A stretch of 64,000 bases of DNA from Arthrobacter methylotrophus (lineage in GTDB: Bacteria > Actinomycetota > Actinomycetes > Actinomycetales > Micrococcaceae): the NCBI RefSeq assembly GCF_039539965.1, contig NZ_BAABED010000001.1, positions 3,844,001 to 3,908,000 on the forward strand, in the 5' to 3' direction. The position numbers and the translations under genes are program-made. Under the pieces are notes generated by a model that made no database searches, had not been told where the DNA came from, and was given only the letters and a program-made list of their open reading frames with translations. Below are positions 1 to 7,846 of this stretch, in pieces; position 1 is the first letter of the stretch, and the number at the start of each line of letters is the position of its first letter.

Positions 1-222
1 TTCAGCCCCGGCGTCGGTGACGCTGAAAAGCACGTGGCCGCGGCCGTCGTCGCCCTCTTTGCGGACCAAAGCGTCGCGCTCCAGCCGGTTCAGGGTGGTG
101 TAAACCTGGCCTATGTTCAGAGGCCAGACCGCCCCCGTGCGTTCCTCGAATGCCGCCCGCAACTGGTACCCGTAGCGTGGCTGCTCCTGGAGCAATGCCA
201 GGATGCTGTACCGGATGGACAT
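1..222 (-). CDS. PadR family transcriptional regulator, C-terminus cut by window edge
   Basis: The minus strand starts with ATG at 222 behind an AAGGAG ribosome site and reads MSIRYSILALLQEQPRYGYQ, followed by a winged-helix segment with VYTTLNRLERDALVR. This is the typical N-terminal DNA-binding domain of PadR regulators (family knowledge). 74 codons are visible and the frame is still open at base 1, so the C-terminal dimerisation helices lie outside the window. It follows the quinone oxidoreductase gene by 26 bp on the same strand, so the two are probably co-transcribed, and it may control that gene or an exporter beyond the edge. The ligand cannot be told from the sequence. Confidence 0.85.
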   Translation of the reverse strand, partial: MSIRYSILALLQEQPRYGYQLRAAFEERTGAVWPLNIGQVYTTLNRLERDALVRKEGDDGRGHVLFSVTDAGAE

Positions 223-248
223 CTCTCTCCTTCTGCAGCTGGAGCGTT

Positions 249-1232
249 CTAGAGCAGCAGCAGGACTTTGCCCATGTGCTCGCCGGAATCGAAGTATTCG
301 TGGGCCTCGCGGACCTGTGCCAAGGGGAACGACTTTGCCACCAACGGCTTGATCCGGCCATCGGCGAGCATTGGCCAGACCGATTCACGGACAGCGTTCA
401 TGATCACGCCTTTTTCCGCGACCGGGCGCGGGCGCAGCGCTGTGCCGATGATCGCTGCGCGTTTGCTCAGCAGCTGGCCGAGGTCGAGTTCGCCTTTGGT
501 GCCACCCTGCAGCCCGATCACCACCAGCCGGCCGTAGTCCGCAAGCGCTTCCACGTTCTGCCGCAGATATTTGGCGCCCACGACGTCGAGAATCACGTCC
601 GCGCCTTTGCCTCCGTTTTGTGCCTTGAGGCTTGCGGGAAAATCTTCCTCCGCATAGTTGATGGCGATATCTGCCCCGAGGAAGGCTTTGGCAGTGCTGA
701 CCTTTTCAGCCGTTCCGGCGGTCGCCGCGACTGTGGCACCGTAGGCTTTGGCGAGCTGGATGGCCATGGTGCCAATACCGCCGGTGGCGCCGTGGATCAG
801 CACAGTCTCGCCGGGTTGCAGCTGGGCAGTCATGATGAGGTTCGAGTACACGGTGGCGGCCACCTCGGGCAAGGCAGCAGCGGTCACGAGGTCCACGCCG
901 TCGGGCAATCTCAGGACCTGTTCGGCCGGGACAGCAACCTGTTGTGCGTAACCACCGCCGGCAAGCAGGGCGACCACCTTGTCGCCGACGGAAAACGGTT
1001 TGCTCACCTCGGGGCCGAAAGCGGCAATCCGGCCCGAGACCTCAAGGCCAGGAACCTCGGATGCACCGGGGGGCGGCGGGTAGAAACCGCGGCGCTGCTG
1101 GACATCAGCCCTGTTGAGGCCGGCGGCGACGACGTCGATGAGAACCTCGCCGGGGCCGGGAACCGGAGCTGGGACGTCGCGGATTTCCAGAACCTCGGGC
1201 CCGCCCGGTTCGGAGATGTAGACGGCTTTCAT
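249..1232 (-). CDS. NAD(P)H:quinone oxidoreductase, PIG3-like zinc-independent MDR family
   Basis: A 327-residue medium-chain dehydrogenase/reductase. The N-terminal GroES-like domain contains AAGLNRADVQQRRGFYPPP, typical of PIG3-type quinone reductases. The Rossmann domain carries the nucleotide-binding motif HGATGGIGTMAIQLAKAYG at about residues 145-163. The cysteine ligands of the structural zinc in alcohol dehydrogenases are absent, as expected for this subfamily. The family reduces quinones with NADPH in the cytoplasm. The exact substrate is not deducible. Length is normal for the family (about 325). It is the first gene of a probable two-gene unit with the PadR regulator, which suggests regulation by a quinone or electrophile, but that is inference. 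Confidence 0.88.
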   Translation of the reverse strand: MKAVYISEPGGPEVLEIRDVPAPVPGPGEVLIDVVAAGLNRADVQQRRGFYPPPPGASEVPGLEVSGRIAAFGPEVSKPFSVGDKVVALLAGGGYAQQVAVPAEQVLRLPDGVDLVTAAALPEVAATVYSNLIMTAQLQPGETVLIHGATGGIGTMAIQLAKAYGATVAATAGTAEKVSTAKAFLGADIAINYAEEDFPASLKAQNGGKGADVILDVVGAKYLRQNVEALADYGRLVVIGLQGGTKGELDLGQLLSKRAAIIGTALRPRPVAEKGVIMNAVRESVWPMLADGRIKPLVAKSFPLAQVREAHEYFDSGEHMGKVLLLL

Positions 1233-1346
1233 GAAGTGCTCCCGATTCCTTGCTCAATGCAGTTAGCCTTTGGGACACCTTAACCGTGTTTATCGCAGCG
1301 GCAGGTTTTTGGCGCAGCCAACTCCCTATGAAACACTACTAGGCAG

Positions 1347-1434
1347 GGAAGGTTGTCCGAGCGGCCTAAGGAGCTGGTCTTGAAAACCAGTGTGCGGTAA
1401 CCCCGCACCAAGGGTTCAAATCCCTTACCTTCCG
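1347..1434 (+). tRNA. tRNA-Ser(TGA)
   Basis: An 88-nt class II tRNA. The acceptor stem GGAAGGT (1347-1353) pairs with ACCTTCC (1427-1433), with G1434 as discriminator base. The anticodon stem CTGGT/ACCAG encloses the loop with anticodon TGA at 1381-1383. There is a long variable arm (tgcggtaaccccgca) and a T-arm with GGTTCAAAT. The 3' CCA is not encoded. The long variable arm and G discriminator fit serine; it reads UCA and wobble UCN codons. Confidence 0.97.
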
Positions 1435-1457
1435 CGTGGCGCATTGTTTGCGCAGCT

Positions 1458-1504
1458 GAGAGGCCGGTTCGTGCGAATCTTTGGATTCCACGAACCGGCC
1501 TCTC
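1458..1504. terminator. Strong hairpin downstream of tRNA-Ser(TGA)
   Basis: A 16-bp perfect stem (1458-1473 with 1489-1504) continues past one bulged base into a further 5-bp stem (1475-1479 with 1484-1488) and a TTTG loop. It begins 24 bases after the tRNA. No clear T-run follows (TCTCCTTAAT), so it may be a processing or termination structure rather than a textbook intrinsic terminator. Confidence 0.6.
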
Positions 1505-1558
1505 TCCTTAATCGGCGGGTCCTAAGGGCCGGGTTGGGGACCCGCCAAGAAGACGCGA

Positions 1559-1588
1559 ATGGCCGGTTCCGCGAGCGGAACCGGCCAT
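1559..1588. terminator. Hairpin at the 3' end of nirD
   Basis: A perfect 13-bp inverted repeat (1559-1571 with 1576-1588) with a 4-base CGAG loop lies 23 bases beyond the nirD stop codon on the minus strand. Position and stem strength suggest it terminates nirD transcription. There is no U-tract on either side. It shares the GGCCGGTTC stem core with the preceding hairpin. Confidence 0.55.
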
Positions 1589-1611
1589 GATCGGCGTCGA
1601 GCGCTGGTAGC

Positions 1612-1983
1612 TTAGACGGCTACCTCAATGTATCCGTCCACCAGACGTGTGGCGTAGATTGCGAGCCGCAGTTCGGGGTTGGTGAAGCATTCGCCGGTTT
1701 CGAGGTCGTAGATCTCTTTGTGAAGCGGCGAGGCGATGGTGGGACGGCTGCCCCGGGAACCAGTGATACCGCGGGCCATGACGTTAGCCAAGGTGGCAGG
1801 ATCCTGCTGCGCAACTGCGTAAACCTTCTCGGAGTCGACCCGGAAGATCGCCACCTGGACGCCTTCTATCAAGGCTGCCTCGCCCCACGCCGGCTCCAGC
1901 TCGTCCAACGGGCAGACGCGATGCCAGCCGGACGCCATCGGCGCGTTCGTCAGTTGTTCTTCCCGCTCCAGAATGACGGTCAT
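1612..1983 (-). CDS. nirD: Nitrite reductase (NADH) small subunit NirD
   Basis: A 123-residue Rieske-like protein starting MTVILEREEQLTNAPM with ATG at 1983, preceded by a purine-rich GAGAGGGG site. An upstream in-frame extension to 2154 has no ribosome site and was not used. The region VFRVD...VYAVAQQDP...SPLHKEIYDLETGECF matches the NirD fold. The Cys/His cluster ligands of true Rieske proteins are missing, which is normal for NirD. It is the small partner of NirB in cytoplasmic NADH-dependent reduction of nitrite to ammonium. Here it is transcribed away from nirB instead of following it, so coordination must come from the shared intergenic region. Confidence 0.9.
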   Translation of the reverse strand: MTVILEREEQLTNAPMASGWHRVCPLDELEPAWGEAALIEGVQVAIFRVDSEKVYAVAQQDPATLANVMARGITGSRGSRPTIASPLHKEIYDLETGECFTNPELRLAIYATRLVDGYIEVAV

Positions 1984-2171
1984 GTCAGCCCCTCTCGCTC
2001 TTGACTGCGGCGGACGAATGATGTCCTTGCCTCTGTCCTTGCCTTTTAGGCGACTGCCGCCAAGCAGCCATACCTTCACGGTAGGCCCGTCATGTTTCGC
2101 CGGAATGCAATCGATGTGTCCGGTGCGTAAAAGAGACCTCACACGGAACGACATCCAATCGTGATCCAGAA

Positions 2172-2209
2172 GTTAAGACCACGAAACAAAAGGGAAACTG
2201 AAGGGAAAC
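2172..2209. promoter_or_regulatory. Candidate GlnR-type operator between nirD and nirB
   Basis: The sequence reads GTTAA-N6-GAAAC-N6-GAAAC-N6-GAAAC at 2172-2176, 2183-2187, 2194-2198 and 2205-2209, an exact 11-bp phasing. The described actinomycete GlnR site is built from gTnAC-n6-GaAAC units with the same spacing. It lies 67 bp upstream of the nirB start and about 190 bp upstream of the nirD start. Nitrogen control of nitrite assimilation is the inferred role. Another regulator, such as an NnaR-type protein, could share the site. Confidence 0.65.
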
Positions 2210-2275
2210 TGCCCGTCCGTAGTCTGAAGTGACAAGTTGCGGAGTACGTTCTGCGGCGTATGCGAAAGGCCACCA

Positions 2276-4894
2276 GTGACCGGACACACTTCCAACCCCG
2301 AAAGCCAGCGCCGTGTTGTTGTGGCAGGCGGAGGCCCTGCGGCCCATCGTTTTGCCGATGCCATGCATACGCGCGGTCTTGAGGGCTGGCACGTCACGGT
2401 CCTCACCGAAGAAGCGCATCTTCCCTATGACCGGGTCACGCTGAGCAAGGCCCTCATCGAGGTGGATCACGACCTCACTTTGGGGGACATGTCCATGTGG
2501 GAGCACGATGCCCTGGACCTGCGCACGGGCGAGCGGGTGGTGAAGATCAACGCCGCAGCCAAGTCCGTGGAAACCGCGGCGGGCAACAGCTACGAATACG
2601 ACGCCCTCGTGGTCGCCACCGGCTCGGATGCGGCGCCGCTTCCCTTCCCCGGCGGCGAGCTCGCGCATGTCTACCGCACGCTCGAAGACGTCTGGGCCAT
2701 TAACGAGGCCATCACCCGGCTCACGAAGAAACTGGGCCGCAAGGTCAAGACCGTCACCATCGGCGGCGGTCTCCTCGGCCTCGAAGCGGCAGCAGGCACC
2801 ATGGAGCTCGGCGCGCATGCCACCGTCATCAACGGTTCACCCTGGCTCATGAATGCCCAGCTGGATGAAGGCGCAGGCCAGGCGCTGGGCCGCCTCGTCA
2901 AAGACAAAGGACTTGAAGTCCTCACCGGAACCTACCCGTCCGAAGTATTGACCGACGACGACGGCCAGGTCACCGGCGTCCTCATGGCCGACGGCCGGAT
3001 CATCGACGCCGACATCGTGATCGCCGCGATCGGAGTGAGGCCGCGCGATGAACTCTTCCGTGCCGCGGAAGGCGAGGAACAGGTCTTCACGCTCGGCCAG
3101 CGCGGCGGTGTTGTCATTTCCGATAGTTGCGCCACGACAGTCCCCGGTATCTTCGCCATCGGTGAAGTCGCGAACTTCGGCGGGATGTGCCTGGGGCTCG
3201 TGGCGCCGGCGAACACGATGGCCGAGATCGTCGCCGACCGCCTGCACGGCGGACACGCGACCTTCCCCGGTTTCGACACCGCCACCAAACTCAAACTCTC
3301 CGGCGTGGACGTCGCCAGCTTCGGCGACGCGTTCGCCACCACCAAACACGCCCTGGAAATCGTCTACGCCGACCCCGCCCGCGGCGTCTACCAGAAAATC
3401 GTCACCACCGACGACGCCAAAACCCTCCTCGGCGGGATCTTCGTCGGCGACGCCACCCCCTACATGAGCCTGCGCCCCCTGCTCGGCCGGAAACTCCCCG
3501 CCGAACCCGGCGCCTACCTCACCGCCGCAGGAAGCACGGACGCCCCCGACACCGAACTACCCGACGACGCAATCCTATGCTCCTGCAACAACATCCCCGC
3601 CGGGACCATCCGCGAAGCCATCAACGCCTGCGGCGCCTGCGACGGCAACACCCCCGTCCAGGAACTGGGCGAACTCAAAACCTGCACCCGCGCAGGCACC
3701 CAATGCGGCTCCTGCGTGCCCATGCTCAAAAAACTCCTCGAAACCGAACTGAGCAAATCCGGCATCGAAGTCTCCAAAGCCCTCTGCGAGCACTTCAGCC
3801 TCTCCCGCCAAGAACTCTTCGACGCCATCCGCGTCCTGGAACTGGACTCCTTCGAAGACATCCTGGCCACCTACGGCACCGGCGCCGGCTGCGACATCTG
3901 CAAACCCACCATCGCCTCCATCCTCGCCTCCCAGCATTCCGCATACGTCCTCGACGCCGGCCGCGGGACCCTGCAAGACACCAACGACCGCGCCCTGGCC
4001 AACATGCAAAAAGACGGCACCTACTCCGTGGTCCCCCGCATCCCCGGCGGCGAAATCACCCCCCACGGACTGGGCATCATCGCCGCCGTCGCCCAGAAAT
4101 ACGGCCTCTACACGAAAATCACCGGCGGCCAACGCATCGACATGTTCGGCGCCCGCCTGGAACAACTCCCCGAAATCTGGAAAGAACTCGTCGACGCCGG
4201 CTTCGAATCCGGCCAGGCCTACGGCAAAAGCCTGCGCACCGTGAAATCCTGCGTCGGCTCCACCTGGTGCCGCTACGGCGTCCAAGACTCCGTCGCCATG
4301 GCCATCAACCTCGAACTGCGCTACCGCGGACTACGCAGCCCCCACAAACTCAAAATGGGCGTCTCCGGCTGCGCCCGCGAATGCGCCGAAGCCCGCGGCA
4401 AAGACGTCGGCATCATCGCCACCGACAAAGGCTGGAACCTCTACGTCGGCGGCAACGGCGGCGCGAACCCCGCCCACGCACAACTCCTCGCCCAAGACCT
4501 GGACAACGACACCCTCATCAAATACATCGACCGCTACCTCATGTACTACATCCGCACCGCCGACCGCCTCCAACGCACCGCCCACTGGCAAGAAGAACTC
4601 GACGGCGGCCTCCAACACGTACGCCAAGTCATCATCCACGACTCACTCGGCATCGCAGGCGACCTCGAAACCGCCATGGCCCGGCACGTCGAAAACTACC
4701 AGGACGAATGGGCCCAAACCCTCAAAGACCCCGAACGCCTCCGCCGCTTCCGCTCCTTCGTCAACGCCCCCGACCAAAAAGACGAAACCATCACCTTCAC
4801 CCCCGAACGCGGCCAAATCCGCCCCGCCACCAACAAAGAAAAAAACGCCGTCCTGATCTCTTCCGCGACCATCCCCGTCCGCAGCCAGGGCTAA
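2276..4894 (+). CDS. nirB: Nitrite reductase (NADH) large subunit NirB
   Basis: 872 residues from the GTG at 2276, chosen because AAAGG lies 8 bases upstream; a TTG 39 bases earlier is possible. The order is an N-terminal FAD/NAD(P) pyridine-nucleotide reductase (VVVAGGGPAAHRFAD; YDRVTLSK; NAD motif TIGGGLLGLEAA), BFD-like [2Fe-2S] regions (ILCSCNNIP near residue 433, CGSCVPML, then CDICKP), the ferredoxin-like half, and the sirohaem/[4Fe-4S] motifs CVGSTWC (about 658) and CARECAE (about 698). These are the expected ligands for six-electron reduction of nitrite to ammonium. From about 3286 to the end, every lysine codon I read is AAA, unlike the 5' third and neighbouring genes. Its stop is 19 bp from the convergent channel gene. 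Confidence 0.95.
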   Translation: MTGHTSNPESQRRVVVAGGGPAAHRFADAMHTRGLEGWHVTVLTEEAHLPYDRVTLSKALIEVDHDLTLGDMSMWEHDALDLRTGERVVKINAAAKSVETAAGNSYEYDALVVATGSDAAPLPFPGGELAHVYRTLEDVWAINEAITRLTKKLGRKVKTVTIGGGLLGLEAAAGTMELGAHATVINGSPWLMNAQLDEGAGQALGRLVKDKGLEVLTGTYPSEVLTDDDGQVTGVLMADGRIIDADIVIAAIGVRPRDELFRAAEGEEQVFTLGQRGGVVISDSCATTVPGIFAIGEVANFGGMCLGLVAPANTMAEIVADRLHGGHATFPGFDTATKLKLSGVDVASFGDAFATTKHALEIVYADPARGVYQKIVTTDDAKTLLGGIFVGDATPYMSLRPLLGRKLPAEPGAYLTAAGSTDAPDTELPDDAILCSCNNIPAGTIREAINACGACDGNTPVQELGELKTCTRAGTQCGSCVPMLKKLLETELSKSGIEVSKALCEHFSLSRQELFDAIRVLELDSFEDILATYGTGAGCDICKPTIASILASQHSAYVLDAGRGTLQDTNDRALANMQKDGTYSVVPRIPGGEITPHGLGIIAAVAQKYGLYTKITGGQRIDMFGARLEQLPEIWKELVDAGFESGQAYGKSLRTVKSCVGSTWCRYGVQDSVAMAINLELRYRGLRSPHKLKMGVSGCARECAEARGKDVGIIATDKGWNLYVGGNGGANPAHAQLLAQDLDNDTLIKYIDRYLMYYIRTADRLQRTAHWQEELDGGLQHVRQVIIHDSLGIAGDLETAMARHVENYQDEWAQTLKDPERLRRFRSFVNAPDQKDETITFTPERGQIRPATNKEKNAVLISSATIPVRSQG

Positions 4895-4913
4895 GAACGC
4901 ACCTTTTGGCGGG

Positions 4914-5648
4914 CTACGGCGACGGCGAGTGGTCGCCGCTGGCTCCGGCCACGCCGCCCCGTAGCCCGCCGTCGGCGTCTTCCAAGAGGGCACTCAACCG
5001 CTCGACCTGCTCGGCCAGCCGGCGGATCTCCTGCCTCATGGGCTCCTCGGCGACTGTCGCGGCAGCCGCCGCTCCCGAGGAAACCTGTTCAACCAGCCAC
5101 GAGGCAACCGAGGCGGTCACGACGCCCAAGACAGCGATTCCACAGACCATCAATCCCGCGGCAACGCAGCGACCCACCACGGTCACCGGGTAGTGGTCCC
5201 CATAGCCCACGGTGGTGATCGTGACCATGGCCCACCAGATGGCATCGCCAAAGCTGGTGATGTTGGCGCCCGGGGCGTTCTCTTCAGCATCGAGCACGGC
5301 GAGCGCACCGCAGTACGTCAGGAGGGCCGCGGACCCGAGGACAAAAGTGAGAATGCGGCCCCGCATCGCGTTTCCGGCGGTGCGATGAAGCAGCTTCAGT
5401 AGTGTTACGAGCCGCAACAGCCTCAGCGGTCGCAGGACCGGGAGAGCCAGTATCAGCAACTCATGGAGGTTTCGCACAAACCACCGAGCGCGACGCCGCG
5501 CCAAGAGGAGGCACATAGCGTAGTCGAGGGCAAACACCAGCCATGTGACCCAGATGATCGTCTCAACGACGGTGGACTGGGCCTCACTGAGATTGGCGAT
5601 CACCTGGAACGAGTAGGCCGCCAGGAACAGCACTGCTGCCGCCACCAT
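4914..5648 (-). CDS. Voltage-gated-like potassium channel (TVGYGD filter)
   Basis: 244 residues. Hydrophobic segments lie near the N-terminus (VAAAVLFLAAYSFQVIA, TIIWVTWLVFALDYAMCLLLA), followed by an arginine-containing LRPLRLLRLVTLLKLL segment resembling S4, then S5, a pore helix and the filter TVGYGD. S6 follows, and a short charged C-terminal helix may be a coiled coil. It should conduct K+ across the cytoplasmic membrane. The only in-frame start is ATG 5648, with a weak ribosome site. Upstream the frame continues as ERWRQVSEWP, which resembles the normal N-terminus of this family, but it is cut by a TAA at 5681-5679, two codons after another ATG (5687). The protein may therefore lack about a dozen residues. 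Confidence 0.85.
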   Translation of the reverse strand: MVAAAVLFLAAYSFQVIANLSEAQSTVVETIIWVTWLVFALDYAMCLLLARRRARWFVRNLHELLILALPVLRPLRLLRLVTLLKLLHRTAGNAMRGRILTFVLGSAALLTYCGALAVLDAEENAPGANITSFGDAIWWAMVTITTVGYGDHYPVTVVGRCVAAGLMVCGIAVLGVVTASVASWLVEQVSSGAAAAATVAEEPMRQEIRRLAEQVERLSALLEDADGGLRGGVAGASGDHSPSP

Positions 5649-5796
5649 AGGCCACTCGGAAACCTGCCGCCATCGCTCTTAGGTCATTCGTCGATACTAG
5701 CCACCCGCCCTATTAGCTGCGTTCACCTGCTGGCACACGGCTGCCTCCCAGCAAACGTTCATCTCCCAGTAACCGGTATTGGCTAGGATCGAGCCC

Positions 5797-6675
5797 ATGA
5801 TTAATATGATCCAGGCCATCGTCATGGGCCTGCTGCAGGGAATCACCGAGCTCTTCCCGATTTCCAGCCTCGGCCACAGCGTCATCTTGCCCAAGCTCTT
5901 CGGTTGGGGCCTGGACCAGACGGCACCAGGATTCCTGAACTTCCTCATAGCCACGCATCTAGCGACAGCAGTCGTACTGTTCTTCTTCTTCCTCCGGGAC
6001 TGGATTGAAATCGCCAAGGGTCTCGGACGCTCCATCCGGGACAGGAAGATCGCGCCCTCAGACACCTACGCAAAGCTCGGCTGGTTGCTTGTCGTCGGCA
6101 CCGTACCGGCTGGAATCATCGGCTTGGTTTTGGAAAAGCCCATTCGGAACCTCTTTGGATCCCCGCTGATCGCTGCGGCCTTCCTTGTGGTCAACGGCCT
6201 TGTCCTTTTTGGGGCCGAACGTCTGCGGACAAGGGACAGCCGCCGCGCCGCGGCGCAACCGGTGACTGCCACAGCTTCCGACGCCGAAATCGCCACCTTG
6301 TCGTGGAAGCGTGCCTTGGGAATCGGAACGGCCCAAGCGGCCGCCCTGATCCCGGGAATCTCCCGCTCCGGCTCGTCCATGGCCGGCGGCTTGCTTTCGG
6401 GGCTGAACAATGAGAACGCCGCGAGGTTCAGCTTCCTGCTCGCGACGCCGATCATCGGTGCGGCCGCCCTGCTCAAGCTTCCCGAACTCTTCGCCCCGGC
6501 CATGGCCGACGAGCGCGGCGTGTTCCTGGTGGGTGCGCTGTGCGCCGGTGTCGCAGCATGGTTCGCCACGAAGTTCCTCCTCCGTTTCTTTGAGACGCGC
6601 ACCCTGACGCCGTTCGCCATTTACTCGGTGGTCGGCGGCGCGATCTACTTCGTCTTGATGCTCGTGATGGGATAG
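5797..6675 (+). CDS. uppP: Undecaprenyl-diphosphatase UppP (BacA)
   Basis: 292 residues from ATG 5797 with AGGA 8 bases upstream; an 18-base upstream extension lacks a site. Polytopic membrane protein with the two UppP signatures: GLLQGITELFPISSLGHSV near the N-terminus (the Glu-rich QGxTE motif) and PGISRSGSSMAGG in the second half, which together form the active site. It recycles undecaprenyl diphosphate to the monophosphate for peptidoglycan and surface polymer synthesis, and often confers low-level bacitracin tolerance. A hydrophilic loop of about 25 residues (RTRDSRRAAAQPVTATASDAE) separates the halves. It stands alone, divergent from the channel gene. Confidence 0.94.
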   Translation: MINMIQAIVMGLLQGITELFPISSLGHSVILPKLFGWGLDQTAPGFLNFLIATHLATAVVLFFFFLRDWIEIAKGLGRSIRDRKIAPSDTYAKLGWLLVVGTVPAGIIGLVLEKPIRNLFGSPLIAAAFLVVNGLVLFGAERLRTRDSRRAAAQPVTATASDAEIATLSWKRALGIGTAQAAALIPGISRSGSSMAGGLLSGLNNENAARFSFLLATPIIGAAALLKLPELFAPAMADERGVFLVGALCAGVAAWFATKFLLRFFETRTLTPFAIYSVVGGAIYFVLMLVMG

Positions 6676-6786
6676 CACCCGCCGAAAGCATTGAAACTGT
6701 CAGGGGCCCCGCATAGGGTTTTGTCTGTCTCCACCACCCACTCATGAAACCGCAGCCACAGCAGCGGTAACTACCCAGGAGCAAAC

Positions 6787-7566
6787 ATGCCCACGCCTGA
6801 CATCACCCCCGGATCACCTTGCTGGATCGACCTGATGACCTCGGACCCGGAGAAAGCAAAGTCCTTCTACAACACCCTCTTCGGCTGGACCTACGAGACC
6901 GGGGACCAAGAAAAGTATGGCGGCTACATCACGGCCTCCAAGGACGGCAAGTTGGTAGCCGGGATCATGCAGAAGCAAGAAAACATGGCCCAGATGCCCG
7001 ACGTCTGGTCCACATACCTGCGCACTGACGACATTAAGGCCACCACCGCAGCAGCCGTCGCCAACGGCGGCCAGGTCTACATGGAACCCATGGAAGTACC
7101 GGAGCAGGGAACCATGGCAATGTATGGAGATTCCTCCGGAGCGGCCATCGGTGCCTGGCAGTTCGGCGAAATGAAGGGCTACCAGGTGGCTGCCGAAACA
7201 GGTGCACCCGCCTGGCACGAGCTGTTCGCCAAGGAGTACGATTCGGCAGTTTCCTTCTACCAGAACGTCTTCGGCTGGGAAACCACCGTCATGGGTGACT
7301 CCCCGGAGTTCCGTTACACCACGCTGGGGGCGGGCGACCAAGCCAAGGCAGGCATCATGGATGCCTCCGGTTTCCTGCCTGCCGAGGTGCCGTCCTACTG
7401 GGGCGTCTATTTCGCTGTGGACAAGGTCGATGCCTCCATCGAGCAGGCCGTCTCCTTGGGCGCCACCATCGTCCAGGCGGCTGAGGACACTCCCTACGGC
7501 CGGATGGCCACCCTGACCGACCCGACGGGTGCGATCTTCAAACTCATCGAAAACCAGCCCGCATAA
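6787..7566 (+). CDS. Two-domain VOC (glyoxalase-fold) protein
   Basis: 259 residues made of two VOC repeats: one starting SPCWIDLMTSDPEKAKSFYNTLFGW, the other starting PAWHELFAKEYDSAVSFYQNVFGW, each ending in a GA-rich strand and a metal-proximal acidic region. Tandem VOC proteins of this size are common in actinobacteria and are usually annotated as glyoxalase or dioxygenase-like proteins. No substrate can be assigned. ATG 6787 follows CAGGAGCAAAC, a good ribosome site. No operon partner is visible. Confidence 0.82.
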   Translation: MPTPDITPGSPCWIDLMTSDPEKAKSFYNTLFGWTYETGDQEKYGGYITASKDGKLVAGIMQKQENMAQMPDVWSTYLRTDDIKATTAAAVANGGQVYMEPMEVPEQGTMAMYGDSSGAAIGAWQFGEMKGYQVAAETGAPAWHELFAKEYDSAVSFYQNVFGWETTVMGDSPEFRYTTLGAGDQAKAGIMDASGFLPAEVPSYWGVYFAVDKVDASIEQAVSLGATIVQAAEDTPYGRMATLTDPTGAIFKLIENQPA

Positions 7567-7600
7567 GCCCACACCAGCTAGGCGCAGCCCGCCACCTACC

Positions 7601-7685
7601 AGAGAGCATGCTCCCCCCACGACGCGGGGAGTGGACATATTGGCAATATGTCCACTCCCCGCGTCAAAGGGAGGGCATGCTCTCT
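7601..7685. repeat. 85-bp nested palindrome (GCATGC/GGACATATT repeat family), intact copy
   Basis: Outer arms AGAGAGCATGC (7601-7611) and GCATGCTCTCT (7675-7685) flank a perfect 21-bp inner stem (7621-7641 with 7645-7665) with a GGC loop. The inner stem contains GGGGAGTGGACATATT. The element lies 35 bp after the VOC gene. A second, degraded member of the same family is at 12361-12467. It could act as a strong bidirectional terminator; it may also be a non-autonomous repeat element. Confidence 0.85.
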
Positions 7686-7846
7686 ATTGTTTGTGCCGTC
7701 ACCACATGGCAACCCGGTATTCACCCACGCCTGATGTGATGCCGAGCGTGATATCCCCACCGGAGTAAAGCCCGGTTCACCGCCCGACAACACACGCGAC
7801 GGGCGTCTTCCAGTGCGCCCACACGGCCAATTGAAAGTTTGAGCTA

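Noticed and set aside
3187..5193. A 668-codon open frame on the plus strand overlapping nirB
   Set aside because: It is arginine/proline/histidine-rich nonsense produced by the C-rich codon bias of nirB, has no family motif, and nirB is unambiguous in the other frame.
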